From: CAZAFL01 sp964484465
Lineage (GTDB): Bacteria; Bacteroidota; Ignavibacteria; UBA10030; SZUA-254
Direction: 5' to 3'
Assembly (NCBI GenBank): GCA_964484465.1
Contig: CAZAFL010000009.1
Location: 1-64,000 of the forward strand
DNA: 64,000 bases
Shown here: positions 1 to 9,318 of the stretch, one piece after another
How the letters are laid out: each line of letters opens with the position of its first letter
Position numbering within the stretch: the stretch's first letter is position 1
Program-made: the position numbers and the translations under genes
Notes under the pieces: model-generated
What the model saw: only the letters and a program-made list of their open reading frames with translations
Database searches by the model: none
Told to the model about the DNA's origin: nothing

Positions 1-44
1 GCACAACACGTGCGATAGTTGTTTACACAAAAAAGGGGCATACA

Positions 45-3000
45 GTGTGTAAATTGAGATTGATGTGCTTTATAGTTCTTGTCTGTTTGGTCAACATCAA
101 TAATCTACAAGCAGGGAATAGTGCAACTACAACTATTCCAAATCCTATCTTATTCGTTACACAAGTCCCTCTCCCTCTCGACACAACCACAATCACGTCC
201 GTTTTCGCAAATCACCAGGCGACAACAAAATCTTGTGGTCGCGGAGGAGACTTATATATCTTGTATCCGGATAGTACACTTAAAAATCTCACAGCGGCTG
301 CAGGGTATGGAACAAGCGGACTTCAAGGCGCGACAGCGATTGCGGTGCGGGAACCAAGCATGCACTGGAGTGGAACGAAAGCCCTGTTCAGCATGATTGT
401 CGGAACACCGGTGTCCCAATCAGACTCAACACAGTTCTTCTGGCAGATCTATGAAGTGAGCGGCTTGGGCAAGAACGAAACTACGGTTATTACAAAAGTC
501 CCGAATCAACCTGCAAACTATAATAATATTAACCCTATCTATGGAACAGACGAACGAATAATTTTTTCGTCCGACCGACCGCGCAACGGATTGACCTATC
601 TGTATCCACAGTATGATGAATACCGTACAGAGCTGGCGAACACGGGCATGTTGAGTCTTGACCCGACGAACGGGGACCTTATTCATCTTGACCATTCACC
701 ATCAGGTGATTTCAGACCATTCATCGATAGTTATGGCCGTCTCATTTTTTCACGATGGGATCATTTACAACGAGACAGTCACGCAGATGTGGATATTCTT
801 GAAGGAAATACTTACGGTTCATTCAATTATTCAAGCGAAGCGGCAAACGCTGCAGTTCAACAGAATTTCAGAATCGAATACTTTCCGGAACCGCAAAGCA
901 GCCGTACCGATCTTCTCGCCGGAACGAATGTTATCGGTTTTGAATTCAATCATTTCATCCCCTGGCAGATGAATGAAGACGGCACGGAAGGGGAGACGAT
1001 GAACCATGTGGGCAGGCACGACCTCAATATTGCATTTGGAAAAAGCCTGAATGATGATCCCAATCTGGTGAATTTCAGCCCTAGCCCGACTCGCACAAAT
1101 CAGAACAGTATCAACAACATGGTGCAATTGCATGAAGACCCGACCTCGCCGGGAAAATATTATGGCATCGATTGTATGGAAAACGGTACACATGGAGCTG
1201 GACAAATTATTACGCTAGCCGGAGCACCGACCCTCGATGCCCAGGATATGTATGTGACATATGTGACGAGCCGGTCGACCGCATTTTATCTGCCGGAAAA
1301 TGGTACGCCGAATTCAACCTATACGGGTCATTACAGAAATCCGCTTCCGTTATCGAACGGCACGCTTGTGTGTGCGCATGCCGACGAAAATAAAATGGAT
1401 AAGAATCTCGGAACATATTCCAACCCGGTCTCCCGGTACGCGTTTCGGCTGAAATCTTTGAAAATTCAATCGGGAAGCATACTCATGGCTGACCAGCCGT
1501 TAACTTCGGGCATCACGAAAACAGTGGCCTATTATGGCGATAGCGGATTAGTCAATTTCTCAGGTACAATGTGGGAATTGGACCCAGTGGAAGTAGTTGC
1601 ACGAACAAAACCGACTCGTCGCGTTGAACATATCGGCGGACCTGAATTGCAGGTTATGAATGAAGAGGGGGTTGATACGACACAATTTCGAAATTACCTC
1701 ATCCAGCATAATCTTGCGGTTATCGTCAGCCGTAACATGACGAATCGCAATACGGACGACCATCAACAGCCATTTTATCTGAAGGTGCATAACTCTTCAA
1801 CTCAAAGCCCTAATCCAACAGGGAAAGTCTATGATATTAACCATTTGAGAATATACGAAGCAGATTATCTTCGTGGATACGGGTTGGTGAACGGCAGTAC
1901 AACCCCATTGCCAGGCAGAAGAGTTCTTGCAAAAGCTTTGAACGATACGAGCGTTCACAACCCTCCGAATCCTTCGGGACCGAACGGCACCGTTCTTATC
2001 GCGTCTGACGGATCGATGGCAGCATTTGTACCTGCCCACAGGGCAATGTCGTGGGAGCTTATCGATTCTTCCGGAACGCCGGTTGTCCGCGAGCGATTTT
2101 GGGTGACGTTCCAGCCGGGTGAAGTCAGAACATGCGCTTCTTGCCATGGCTCGAACGGTGAAGCTGCTGTCCCAAAGCAAATCATACCCCAAAATGAACC
2201 GGCATCGTTACACACTCTTCTCCAGTACTGGAAAAATAATCTTGCTCCACAGGGCAGCGGATTGTATTCAGTCTCAAAATCATGGAACATGATTTCCGTC
2301 CCGCGGGCTGTGCCGGACGGGCGGACGAGCGTACTTTTCCCGATGGCGGTTTCAAATGCGTACGCATTTAAGAACGGCTATGTTCAAAAAGATACGCTAG
2401 TACCGGGAGTAGGGTATTGGCTTAAGTTCAACAGCAGTCAGAATGTTGCTATTAATGGTATAGATATTACTTCGGACACGATTAATGTCGATGCCGGGTG
2501 GAATTTGATCGGGGCCCTTTCAAATGATATACCTACGACAAATATTACGGCACTGGGTACATCGATTCAATCACAATTCTACGGCTACACAAACGGTTAT
2601 CATACATTTACTACTCTGCAGGGAGGCCGGGGATACTGGGTGAAAGTATCGGCATCCGGCCAATTAGTACTTGCTTCCGGTAAATCTCTTCCAAAATCAG
2701 TCAGCGCTATCTCTAATCAGGATTTGCATTCGTTTAACACGCTGACAGTAAGAGATGCAAACGGAAATGAACAGACGCTCCGTTTCGGCATACAATCTTC
2801 CGCCGGGTCGGGAAGCTATGAGATGCCGCCAACTCCGCCGGCCGGAATATTCGACGTCCGTTTCAGCTCACAGCAAATTGCCGCAGTCACGAGTGCCGGA
2901 AAACCGGCTGATTTTCCCCTTATCGTTTCATCTGCTTCGTATCCAGTAACCATTTCCTGGAAGAACAATTCGCGCGTGATGTCTGCCTATCTTACGGTGG

Positions 3001-3383
3001 GGGAGAAGAAAATTTCTTTGTCGGGTGATGGTTCAGTACTGGTAACGGGCCCGAACGCTTTGCTAACTTTGACACTTGATGCGCCGTCTGAGATTCCGGT
3101 GTCGTTCACGCTTGAGCAGAATTACCCGAACCCCTTCAATCCGTCGACGATTATCAATTACCAGTTACCAATTGATAATTATGTAACATTGAAGGTGTAT
3201 AATATGCTGGGACAAGTTGTTGCCACACTTGCCGATGGCGTGGAATCAGCGGGATATAAATCGAAGGAATGGGATGGAAGCAGCATGGCGAGCGGGTTGT
3301 ATTTCTATCGGCTGGACGCAACAAGTATTTCCAAGCCGGTGAAGTCGGTTTCACAAACAAGGAAAATGTTGTTGGTGAAATGA
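45..3383 (+). CDS. Secreted c-type heme protein with T9SS C-terminal sorting domain
   Basis: A 1112-residue exported protein. The GTG start at 45 follows an AAGGGG ribosome site; an ATG at 63 is an alternative. Residues 1-24 are a hydrophobic signal peptide ending near LQAG. The middle part, with repeated IIFSSDR- and LIFSRWD-like strands, resembles the propeller-like proteins grouped with the hydrazine synthase alpha subunit; this does not imply hydrazine synthesis. One heme motif, CASCH, lies near residue 697. The last ~85 residues hold the QNYPNPFNPST block and the GLYFYRL strand typical of a type IX secretion sorting domain, so the protein is probably exported and anchored at or released from the cell surface. 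Function is unknown; the single heme suggests a redox or electron-transfer role. No operon partner: the next gene has its own promoter. Confidence 0.85.
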   Translation: MCKLRLMCFIVLVCLVNINNLQAGNSATTTIPNPILFVTQVPLPLDTTTITSVFANHQATTKSCGRGGDLYILYPDSTLKNLTAAAGYGTSGLQGATAIAVREPSMHWSGTKALFSMIVGTPVSQSDSTQFFWQIYEVSGLGKNETTVITKVPNQPANYNNINPIYGTDERIIFSSDRPRNGLTYLYPQYDEYRTELANTGMLSLDPTNGDLIHLDHSPSGDFRPFIDSYGRLIFSRWDHLQRDSHADVDILEGNTYGSFNYSSEAANAAVQQNFRIEYFPEPQSSRTDLLAGTNVIGFEFNHFIPWQMNEDGTEGETMNHVGRHDLNIAFGKSLNDDPNLVNFSPSPTRTNQNSINNMVQLHEDPTSPGKYYGIDCMENGTHGAGQIITLAGAPTLDAQDMYVTYVTSRSTAFYLPENGTPNSTYTGHYRNPLPLSNGTLVCAHADENKMDKNLGTYSNPVSRYAFRLKSLKIQSGSILMADQPLTSGITKTVAYYGDSGLVNFSGTMWELDPVEVVARTKPTRRVEHIGGPELQVMNEEGVDTTQFRNYLIQHNLAVIVSRNMTNRNTDDHQQPFYLKVHNSSTQSPNPTGKVYDINHLRIYEADYLRGYGLVNGSTTPLPGRRVLAKALNDTSVHNPPNPSGPNGTVLIASDGSMAAFVPAHRAMSWELIDSSGTPVVRERFWVTFQPGEVRTCASCHGSNGEAAVPKQIIPQNEPASLHTLLQYWKNNLAPQGSGLYSVSKSWNMISVPRAVPDGRTSVLFPMAVSNAYAFKNGYVQKDTLVPGVGYWLKFNSSQNVAINGIDITSDTINVDAGWNLIGALSNDIPTTNITALGTSIQSQFYGYTNGYHTFTTLQGGRGYWVKVSASGQLVLASGKSLPKSVSAISNQDLHSFNTLTVRDANGNEQTLRFGIQSSAGSGSYEMPPTPPAGIFDVRFSSQQIAAVTSAGKPADFPLIVSSASYPVTISWKNNSRVMSAYLTVGEKKISLSGDGSVLVTGPNALLTLTLDAPSEIPVSFTLEQNYPNPFNPSTIINYQLPIDNYVTLKVYNMLGQVVATLADGVESAGYKSKEWDGSSMASGLYFYRLDATSISKPVKSVSQTRKMLLVK

Positions 3384-3506
3384 CCAGACCATTCCAGCAA
3401 GATCCGGTTGATATGCAAGCCTACCCCGAGCGAACGAATAATACAACGGAATGAAAGGCAACAGTTTGATTGTTTGGGAGGGGAAAATTGAAGTATTCAC
3501 TTCAAA

Positions 3507-3535
3507 TTGACTTTCTTGCATTTTCCTCGTATTAT
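3507..3535 (+). promoter_or_regulatory. Promoter of the acylphosphatase operon
   Basis: TTGACT at 3507-3512, a 17-bp spacer, and TATTAT at 3530-3535. Transcription would start about 7-10 bases before the ATG at 3549, giving a very short leader. This argues against any start codon upstream of 3549. Confidence 0.6.
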
Positions 3536-3548
3536 CTCGGTGCAAAAA

Positions 3549-3821
3549 ATGGATGTGGGTGTCCATATTATCATCTACGGAATGGTTCAAGGAGTGGGTT
3601 TTCGATATTTTGTACACGGCAGGGCAACTCGACTTGGATTGTCCGGCATTGTCAGAAATCTCTATGATGGAAGCGTCGAAATCGAAGCTGAAGGTGACCG
3701 CTCACTGCTTGAAGAATTTATTAAAGAAGTAAAAATCGGGCCGCGTGCTGCTCATGTATCCGGCATGAAGATCGATTGGAAAAAAAACGAACAACATTTT
3801 CTCGATTTTCACATTGAGTAG
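3549..3821 (+). CDS. acyP: Acylphosphatase
   Basis: A 90-residue acylphosphatase, which hydrolyses the carboxyl-phosphate bond of acyl phosphates in the cytoplasm. The family signature GMVQGVGFR gives the phosphate-binding Arg19, and GIVRNLYDG gives the catalytic Asn37. Length is normal for the family (about 90). An in-frame TTG at 3507 lies inside the -35 box of the promoter, so the ATG at 3549 is chosen. ispF begins 6 bases after the stop, so this is the first gene of the operon. Confidence 0.93.
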   Translation: MDVGVHIIIYGMVQGVGFRYFVHGRATRLGLSGIVRNLYDGSVEIEAEGDRSLLEEFIKEVKIGPRAAHVSGMKIDWKKNEQHFLDFHIE

Positions 3822-3827
3822 CAGGAA

Positions 3828-4343
3828 ATGAACCAGGAAAATAACATACAAACGCGGTTTGGTATCGGTTACGATGTTCACCGGTTGATTGTTAACCGGA
3901 AGTTAGTGTTGGGAGGAGTTGAAATCCCTTATATAAAAGGTCTTTCAGGTCACTCTGATGCTGACGTGTTGTGTCATTCGATTGCGGACGCTCTCCTCGG
4001 CGCGGCTGCTTTCGGTGATATCGGCAAACACTTCCCCGATACCGATCCCCGGTTTAAAGACATTTCGAGCCTTGTCCTGTTAAAGCAGGTCAGTGGTTTG
4101 TTGCGTTCTGCAAATTTTGAAATAGTTAACATTGATTCAACCATAGTGCTTCAACAACCAAAAGTCCATCCGTATACGAAGAAGATGAGAGAAAATATAG
4201 CAAGCGCTCTTAGTATCCATGTCGGTCAGGTTTCAGTGAAGGCGACAACGAGCGAAGAACTTGGATATATAGGCATGGGTGATGGCGCTGCAAGTTACGC
4301 GATAGCCTCAATTCGCGGTAGTCAGACGAATCTCCATATTTAA
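3828..4343 (+). CDS. ispF: 2-C-methyl-D-erythritol 2,4-cyclodiphosphate synthase
   Basis: IspF catalyses cyclisation of CDP-methylerythritol 2-phosphate in the non-mevalonate (MEP) isoprenoid pathway. The 171-residue protein shows the metal ligands Asp16 and His18 in GYDVHR and His50 in GHSDADVLCH, then DIGKHFPDTD and the KATTSEELGYIG block near the C-terminus that contacts the nucleotide. Length and motif order match the family. The ATG at 3828 is preceded by CAGGAA. It sits between acyP and dedA with almost no spacing, so it is probably cotranscribed. Confidence 0.97.
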   Translation: MNQENNIQTRFGIGYDVHRLIVNRKLVLGGVEIPYIKGLSGHSDADVLCHSIADALLGAAAFGDIGKHFPDTDPRFKDISSLVLLKQVSGLLRSANFEIVNIDSTIVLQQPKVHPYTKKMRENIASALSIHVGQVSVKATTSEELGYIGMGDGAASYAIASIRGSQTNLHI

Positions 4344-4348
4344 ATACA

Positions 4349-4966
4349 TTGCAAGACCTCCTGAAATCGCTTTCCGGGCTCGATCCATTATGGATCTATG
4401 CTGTTATTTTTTTGATAGCGTACATCGAAAATATTTTCCCTCCCTCTCCGAGCGATATCATTATTGTATTCGGCGGCGCATTGGCGGCAATAGGCAGGGG
4501 GACATTTTACATGGCACTCCTTGCCGGCACACTCGGCAGCACTCTTGGTTTTATGACAATGTACTGGATAGGAATATGGTTTGGAAAAAGAATTATTGAG
4601 GCGGGGAGAATAAAATTTATTCCCTTGGATAATGTTCACAAGCTCGAGGGATGGTTTTCCAGGTTTGGATACTGGATAATTGTAGTCAACAGATTTCTGG
4701 CAGGAACGAGAGCGGTCGTGTCATTCTTTGCGGGTATTTCACGACTCGACCTTTTTCGGACCGTTGTATTATCGTTTGTCAGCTCACTCGCATGGTACTC
4801 CCTCCTTATTTATGCAGGATATACACTGGGCAGGCATTGGGAGCGATTCATGCTTTATCTGACAACCTACAGTCAAATTGTCACGGGGTTCATTCTTGTC
4901 GTTTTAGTTATTATTCTTGTAAGGTATCTTATGAGAAGGAATGGCAACCGGAAGAGCAATGGCTGA
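4349..4966 (+). CDS. DedA-family membrane protein
   Basis: A 205-residue inner-membrane protein of the DedA (SNARE-associated, VTT) family, implicated in lipid-carrier recycling and envelope homeostasis. The early FPPSPSDII segment and the RFLAGTRAVVSFFAG segment (around residue 112) are the conserved re-entrant and basic-residue parts of the family. About five hydrophobic segments are visible. The start is a TTG at 4349, 5 bases after ispF; no in-frame ATG or GTG gives a better N-terminus. The stop overlaps the ATG at 4959 of the PAP2 gene, which suggests translational coupling with another lipid-phosphate enzyme. Confidence 0.88.
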   Translation: MQDLLKSLSGLDPLWIYAVIFLIAYIENIFPPSPSDIIIVFGGALAAIGRGTFYMALLAGTLGSTLGFMTMYWIGIWFGKRIIEAGRIKFIPLDNVHKLEGWFSRFGYWIIVVNRFLAGTRAVVSFFAGISRLDLFRTVVLSFVSSLAWYSLLIYAGYTLGRHWERFMLYLTTYSQIVTGFILVVLVIILVRYLMRRNGNRKSNG

Positions 4967-5561
4967 TTTTTTGTATTCAATCGACCGGTCAATTTTTTAC
5001 TTTTGTAACCAGACTCTTTCCAATCCGCTCTTCGATGTTCTCATGCCGTTTCTGACAAATTTGACTACGACTTGGTATGGACAAAGCGTATTTGGTTTAC
5101 TCTGGCTTCTTCTCATGTGGAAAGGGGGAAAAAAGGGACGGGTTTTAGGTATACTTCTCATCCCTTTGCTGGTGATGAGCGATCAACTGAGCAGCAGCAT
5201 TATCAAGAACATTGTCGCCAGACCGCGCCCCTGTCATACAGTCAATGGTGTTCCTGTTCTGGACCATGTCAGGCTCCTGGTCGACTGCGGACCGGGGTTT
5301 TCCTTTCCTTCGTCCCACGCAGTTAATAGTTTTGCTGCGGGATTCTTCATTTCATATTATGTACGAAGATGGACGTGGCTCTGCATGCTCATTGCTTCAG
5401 TAATGTCGTTCTCGAGAGTATCAGTAGGAGTCCACTATCCATCAGATGTTCTTGGCGGCGCAATCATCGGGGGGTGTTGTGCATGTTTTTTCATCAGTAT
5501 CATTAATGGGGTCTTGAAAAAATTCCCGCGCCTCGAATTTAGAGAATCTCTGTCACCATAA
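4959..5561 (+). CDS. PAP2-family phosphatase, integral membrane
   Basis: A 200-residue membrane phosphatase of the PAP2 superfamily; likely substrates are lipid phosphates such as undecaprenyl pyrophosphate or phosphatidate. The three catalytic blocks are present in order: KNIVARPRP, FPSSH, and SRVSVGVHYPSD. About six hydrophobic segments flank them. An ATG at 4941 is also in frame, but 4959 has GGAAGAG just upstream and overlaps the DedA stop, so it is preferred. Pairing with DedA fits a shared role in isoprenoid-lipid carrier or phospholipid turnover; the exact substrate cannot be read. Confidence 0.88.
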   Translation: MADFLYSIDRSIFYFCNQTLSNPLFDVLMPFLTNLTTTWYGQSVFGLLWLLLMWKGGKKGRVLGILLIPLLVMSDQLSSSIIKNIVARPRPCHTVNGVPVLDHVRLLVDCGPGFSFPSSHAVNSFAAGFFISYYVRRWTWLCMLIASVMSFSRVSVGVHYPSDVLGGAIIGGCCACFFISIINGVLKKFPRLEFRESLSP

Positions 5562-5569
5562 TCTGTGCC

Positions 5570-7222
5570 ATGCGGCTCATGAGCGATCAATGTGTTCAGT
5601 TACGGGTTTCACTTGCTGTAATTTCAGGCGTGATGCTCGGGTTTTCGTTTCCACCCTTTCAGACCGGAGTGTTTGCCGCGTTTGCATTTGTTCCGTTTCT
5701 TATTGTGTTTGAATCGCTCGATGATTATGGATCAGTGGTGCGGTGTTCATATGTGTGGCTTTTCGTATTTCATGCGATGACCCTGTATTGGACCGGTGGA
5801 TTCACACACGCTAAAGATACGTATCTCATGATTGCAGGCGCGGCGTTGCTGATTGCTCATCCGTTATTTTATTTTCCTGTAGTTCTGGCATTATTTTTTT
5901 TCCGGAAAAGGTTTGGTTTCAAACCCACGCTGTTCCTGCTTCCGTTTCTATGGGTTGTAATGGAATACCTTCTCTCAGTGGGTGAGCTTTCATTTCCGTG
6001 GCTGACGCTGGGCAATACACAAACCTATGATCTTCCGGTGATCCAAATTGCTTCTGTTACAGGAGTCTACGGTATCTCATTCTGGCTTCTCTGGTTGAAT
6101 GTGATGGGGTTTTTTCTGTATACAAAAGTAAGGTTGAAAGAATGGACTCCGTTGTCCACCAGGAGTTTATTGTTCATGGCGTTCATGGTTGCAATATTTC
6201 TTCTCCCAAAAGTATTTGGTTCGATTTCTCTGGTGCATTCTACTCAATTACCACAACGTCCGACAGTGAGAGTTGGCCTTGTTCAACCGAACATCGACCC
6301 GTTTGAAAAATGGCAGCAGAATGCAGGGACACAGCTTCAGAAGCTCGAACAACTCACCGACTCTCTTTCTCATGTGCATGCGGACCTGGTTATCTGGCCG
6401 GAAACTGCAATCCCATTTTATATTCTTCACCCGAATAATCAATTTTTCTTTAATTCAGTCAGACAAAAAATTGACAGCCTGGGGGTGAATTTATTAACAG
6501 GCATTCCTGATATTAAATATTACGACGTGGGAGAATTCATTCCGAAGTCAAGTAAAGTCGGCCAAGCGGGGAAAAGGTATGATACATTCAACTCCGCGAT
6601 GCTTTTACAGCCGCACGCTCCGGGCATTCAGAAATATGCAAAAATAATCTTAGTTCCGTTTGCGGAACGAGTCCCCTATTCAGAAGAATTAAGTTTTCTC
6701 AACGCAATGAAGTGGAATTTCGGACTGGGGGGGTGGGGCATAGGCAGGGATACGACAATCTTCTTGTTTTCTACCCCAACTCTCCGCGATGTAAAATTTT
6801 CCAGCGTGATTTGTTATGAATCCGTTTTTCCGGACTTTGTCGCAAGCTTTGTCAGAAAGGGCGCGCAATTCCTGACCGTGATAACAAATGACAGCTGGTG
6901 GGGAAATACTTCCGGAGCGTACCAGCACGAACAGTACGCCGTTTTGCGCGCTGTGGAGAATCGCAGATGGGTTGCACGATGTGCGAATGGAGGGATTTCT
7001 TGCTTCATTGACCCTTTCGGTCATATATTACATCCTACGCAAATGTTTACTCAAACAACGATTGCGGCAGACATCGAGCCGGCAGCAGATTTGACTTTTT
7101 ATTCCCAGCATGGAGATTGGCTTGCTGAATTTTGCGCAGTTATTACTTCGTTACTCCTGGCAGTTGCAGTAAGTAAGAGAGTTTATGAGAGGATCAAAAA
7201 GGTGAAGAATGAATTACATTGA
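5570..7222 (+). CDS. lnt: Apolipoprotein N-acyltransferase
   Basis: Lnt adds the third acyl chain to lipoprotein N-terminal cysteines at the inner membrane. The 550-residue protein has about seven N-terminal membrane segments followed by a nitrilase-like domain. The catalytic triad is visible: Glu278 in WPETA, Lys358 in AKIILVPFAERVP, and Cys415 in VICYESVFPD. Length is slightly above the usual 500-520. It starts 8 bases after the PAP2 gene and overlaps the threonine aldolase start by 14 bases. Presence of Lnt implies a diderm organism with triacylated lipoproteins. Confidence 0.95.
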   Translation: MRLMSDQCVQLRVSLAVISGVMLGFSFPPFQTGVFAAFAFVPFLIVFESLDDYGSVVRCSYVWLFVFHAMTLYWTGGFTHAKDTYLMIAGAALLIAHPLFYFPVVLALFFFRKRFGFKPTLFLLPFLWVVMEYLLSVGELSFPWLTLGNTQTYDLPVIQIASVTGVYGISFWLLWLNVMGFFLYTKVRLKEWTPLSTRSLLFMAFMVAIFLLPKVFGSISLVHSTQLPQRPTVRVGLVQPNIDPFEKWQQNAGTQLQKLEQLTDSLSHVHADLVIWPETAIPFYILHPNNQFFFNSVRQKIDSLGVNLLTGIPDIKYYDVGEFIPKSSKVGQAGKRYDTFNSAMLLQPHAPGIQKYAKIILVPFAERVPYSEELSFLNAMKWNFGLGGWGIGRDTTIFLFSTPTLRDVKFSSVICYESVFPDFVASFVRKGAQFLTVITNDSWWGNTSGAYQHEQYAVLRAVENRRWVARCANGGISCFIDPFGHILHPTQMFTQTTIAADIEPAADLTFYSQHGDWLAEFCAVITSLLLAVAVSKRVYERIKKVKNELH

Positions 7223-8240
7223 TTTGCGAAGTGACACCGTCACAAAACCGTCACACGCGATGCTGGAAGCAATGATGCACGCAGAGGTCGGTGATGATGT
7301 CTTCGGAGAAGATCCAACAGTAAATGAACTTCAAGTGAGAATTGCAGTGATGTTCGGAAAGCAAGCGGCGCTTTTTGTTCCCAGCGGCACAATGGGGAAT
7401 GAGATATGCATTAAAGCGCATACAACGCCGGGAGACGAAATTATCGTTGAGCAGGAATCTCATATTTTTGTGTATGAAACAGCGGCTCCTTCCTTTCTTT
7501 CCGGTGTACAGATGAAAACGCTGAAGGGCGAGCACGGTAGTCTTACTGCGGAACAACTCCGCCGCGCGATTCGCCCGAACGCGTATTATCTTCCGCCCAC
7601 AAAGCTTGTTTGCCTCGAAAATACTCATGGAAGGTCTGGCGGCTCGATCCTTCCACTCGAAGAGCTTCGGGCTATTTATCAGCTGGCAAAGGAACATGGA
7701 ATTAATGTTCATCTCGACGGTGCACGCTTATGGAATGCATGTGTAGCGTCGGGGGTACATCCGGCGGAATACGCTCGGTATTGTGATTCGGTTTCAGCAT
7801 GTTTTTCAAAAGGGTTGGGTGCTCCGGTCGGCTCGATCATTGCCGGAACGAAGGAATTTATCGACCGTGCTCTGAAGTACAGAAAAATATTTGGCGGAGG
7901 AATGCGGCAGGTAGGAATCCTCGCCGCAGCCGCAATCTATGCCATCGACCATAACATCGACCGTTTGAAGGAAGACCATGAAAAAGCCAGATACCTTGCG
8001 GCTGAGTTGAAGACGTTCAAGCAATTTCAAATCGACATGAATGAAGTTCAGACGAACATGGTTATTATTGAGACTGAGCCGAACGGGAAGTCGCAGGATG
8101 AGGTCCTCCAGGCATTGAAATCTAAAGGAGTATTATTGACTCCAGAGAGATATTCGGCTATCCGCGCAGTGATGCACCTCGATGTATCAATGGAGCAGAT
8201 ACAGCATGTGGCTGCCGTTTTCCGTTCACTCTTTCACTGA
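7209..8240 (+). CDS. ltaE: Low-specificity L-threonine aldolase
   Basis: A PLP enzyme that cleaves L-threonine or allo-threonine to glycine and acetaldehyde. The 343-residue protein starts with the family block DLRSDTVTKP. The PLP lysine is Lys201 in FSKGLGAPVGS, and HLDGARLWN holds the Asp and Arg that contact the cofactor. The ATG at 7209 lies inside the end of lnt, after a GAAGAAT-like site, so translation is probably coupled. The thioesterase gene follows 5 bases after the stop. Confidence 0.94.
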   Translation: MNYIDLRSDTVTKPSHAMLEAMMHAEVGDDVFGEDPTVNELQVRIAVMFGKQAALFVPSGTMGNEICIKAHTTPGDEIIVEQESHIFVYETAAPSFLSGVQMKTLKGEHGSLTAEQLRRAIRPNAYYLPPTKLVCLENTHGRSGGSILPLEELRAIYQLAKEHGINVHLDGARLWNACVASGVHPAEYARYCDSVSACFSKGLGAPVGSIIAGTKEFIDRALKYRKIFGGGMRQVGILAAAAIYAIDHNIDRLKEDHEKARYLAAELKTFKQFQIDMNEVQTNMVIIETEPNGKSQDEVLQALKSKGVLLTPERYSAIRAVMHLDVSMEQIQHVAAVFRSLFH

Positions 8241-8245
8241 TAATA

Positions 8246-8707
8246 ATGGATCGCTCTAAATTCAAACACATAACTCAAGTCCGCGTACGCAATTATGAAG
8301 TTGATTGGCAGGGAATTGTTCATAATGCGAATTACCTCTTATATTTTGAAGTAGGACGTATCGAGTATTTTAAACATCTTGGAATTGTTATTGACATCAA
8401 TACGATTCGTAAAGACTTTAAGGTAGTCCTCGCCCGTAACGAAATCGATTATAAGTTACCTGCGCATTTTGATGATTCTCTGAACATTTTTACTCGTATT
8501 TCTTATATTCGAAATACGAGTTTCGGTTTTGAAGCGTTTATCGAAGATCAGAAAACAGATAAGTTGATAGCAGAAAATGTCGCAATCCATGTATGGCTAG
8601 ACTCCGCTTCCGGTGAACCAGTGCCGGTTAGCGACGATTTCAGGAAAAAAATTATGGAATATGAACGGGATTCGGTTGCTCTCCTGGGTCCGACACTTTC
8701 TACCTGA
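8246..8707 (+). CDS. Acyl-CoA thioesterase, hotdog fold (YbgC/4HBT type)
   Basis: A 153-residue single-hotdog protein. The N-terminal VRNYEVDWQGIVHNANYLLYFE matches the 4-hydroxybenzoyl-CoA thioesterase/YbgC active-site block, in which the Asp of EVDWQG is catalytic and VHNANY follows. It probably hydrolyses short acyl-CoA or acyl-ACP thioesters; the real substrate cannot be told from sequence. Last gene of the acyP operon, followed by the hairpin at 8766. Confidence 0.85.
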   Translation: MDRSKFKHITQVRVRNYEVDWQGIVHNANYLLYFEVGRIEYFKHLGIVIDINTIRKDFKVVLARNEIDYKLPAHFDDSLNIFTRISYIRNTSFGFEAFIEDQKTDKLIAENVAIHVWLDSASGEPVPVSDDFRKKIMEYERDSVALLGPTLST

Positions 8708-8719
8708 TATTCTGGAAAT

Positions 8720-8748
8720 TTGCAATTCAGGAATAGTATTCATATATT
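8720..8748 (+). promoter_or_regulatory. Promoter of the rimP-nusA-infB operon
   Basis: TTGCAA at 8720-8725, a 17-bp spacer, and TATATT at 8743-8748. The predicted start (near 8755) is about 75 bases upstream of rimP and immediately before the hairpin at 8766, so that hairpin would lie in the new transcript's leader. Confidence 0.55.
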
Positions 8749-8765
8749 GTGTCACCTCGTTCGGA

Positions 8766-8793
8766 AGTCCCACCTTGTTGGGACTTTTTTTTT
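8766..8793 (+). terminator. Intrinsic terminator in the rimP leader
   Basis: AGTCCCA (8766-8772) pairs with TGGGACT (8779-8785), and a run of nine T follows (8785-8793). It closes the upstream acyP-thioesterase operon. Because it lies downstream of the promoter at 8720-8748, it could also attenuate the nusA operon. Confidence 0.8.
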
Positions 8794-8829
8794 AAAGTCG
8801 CTTTATAAAGCGTTTTTGAATAGGTTGCA

Positions 8830-9282
8830 ATGCCCAGGTTGTCTCAGATTGAAGAAATGATCCGCCCTGTTGTCGAGTCTAAGGGGGCTTTTATTGTGGA
8901 TATTGTTTTGCGTGGTGAAGGGAACGCAAAGATACTTGAAATCTTTGCGGATACAAACGAAGGCATTACTACTTCGATGTGTGCCGAAATAAGTCGGGAG
9001 CTTACTCAAAACCTCGACCTTGATACGTTGTTTCACGGCAGATATTACCTCGTTGTTTCATCGCCCGGGACTGACCGTCCTTTGAAATATGCGCGGCAAT
9101 ATCTGAAAAATGTCGGCCGAAACATTGTCGTGAAGTACCACGACAGCAAGGATGTTCGACAACTGAACGGCGAGTTGGTTGAAGTTGGAGATCAGGATAT
9201 CGTATTACGCGTAAATGATCACAATGATGTGAGGATCGGCTTTTCATCAATCATTGAATCGAGAGTGACAACGGCATGGTGA
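8830..9282 (+). CDS. rimP: Ribosome maturation factor RimP
   Basis: RimP assists maturation of the 30S subunit. The 150-residue protein shows the family core VSSPGTDRPL around residue 78 and the conserved position just before nusA. An N-terminal alpha/beta domain is followed by a C-terminal SH3-like domain. First gene of the rimP-nusA-infB-rbfA block. Confidence 0.95.
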   Translation: MPRLSQIEEMIRPVVESKGAFIVDIVLRGEGNAKILEIFADTNEGITTSMCAEISRELTQNLDLDTLFHGRYYLVVSSPGTDRPLKYARQYLKNVGRNIVVKYHDSKDVRQLNGELVEVGDQDIVLRVNDHNDVRIGFSSIIESRVTTAW

Positions 9283-9318
9283 ATCGTAAAGAGTTAACTC
9301 TATTTTTCAGGAGCAGAT

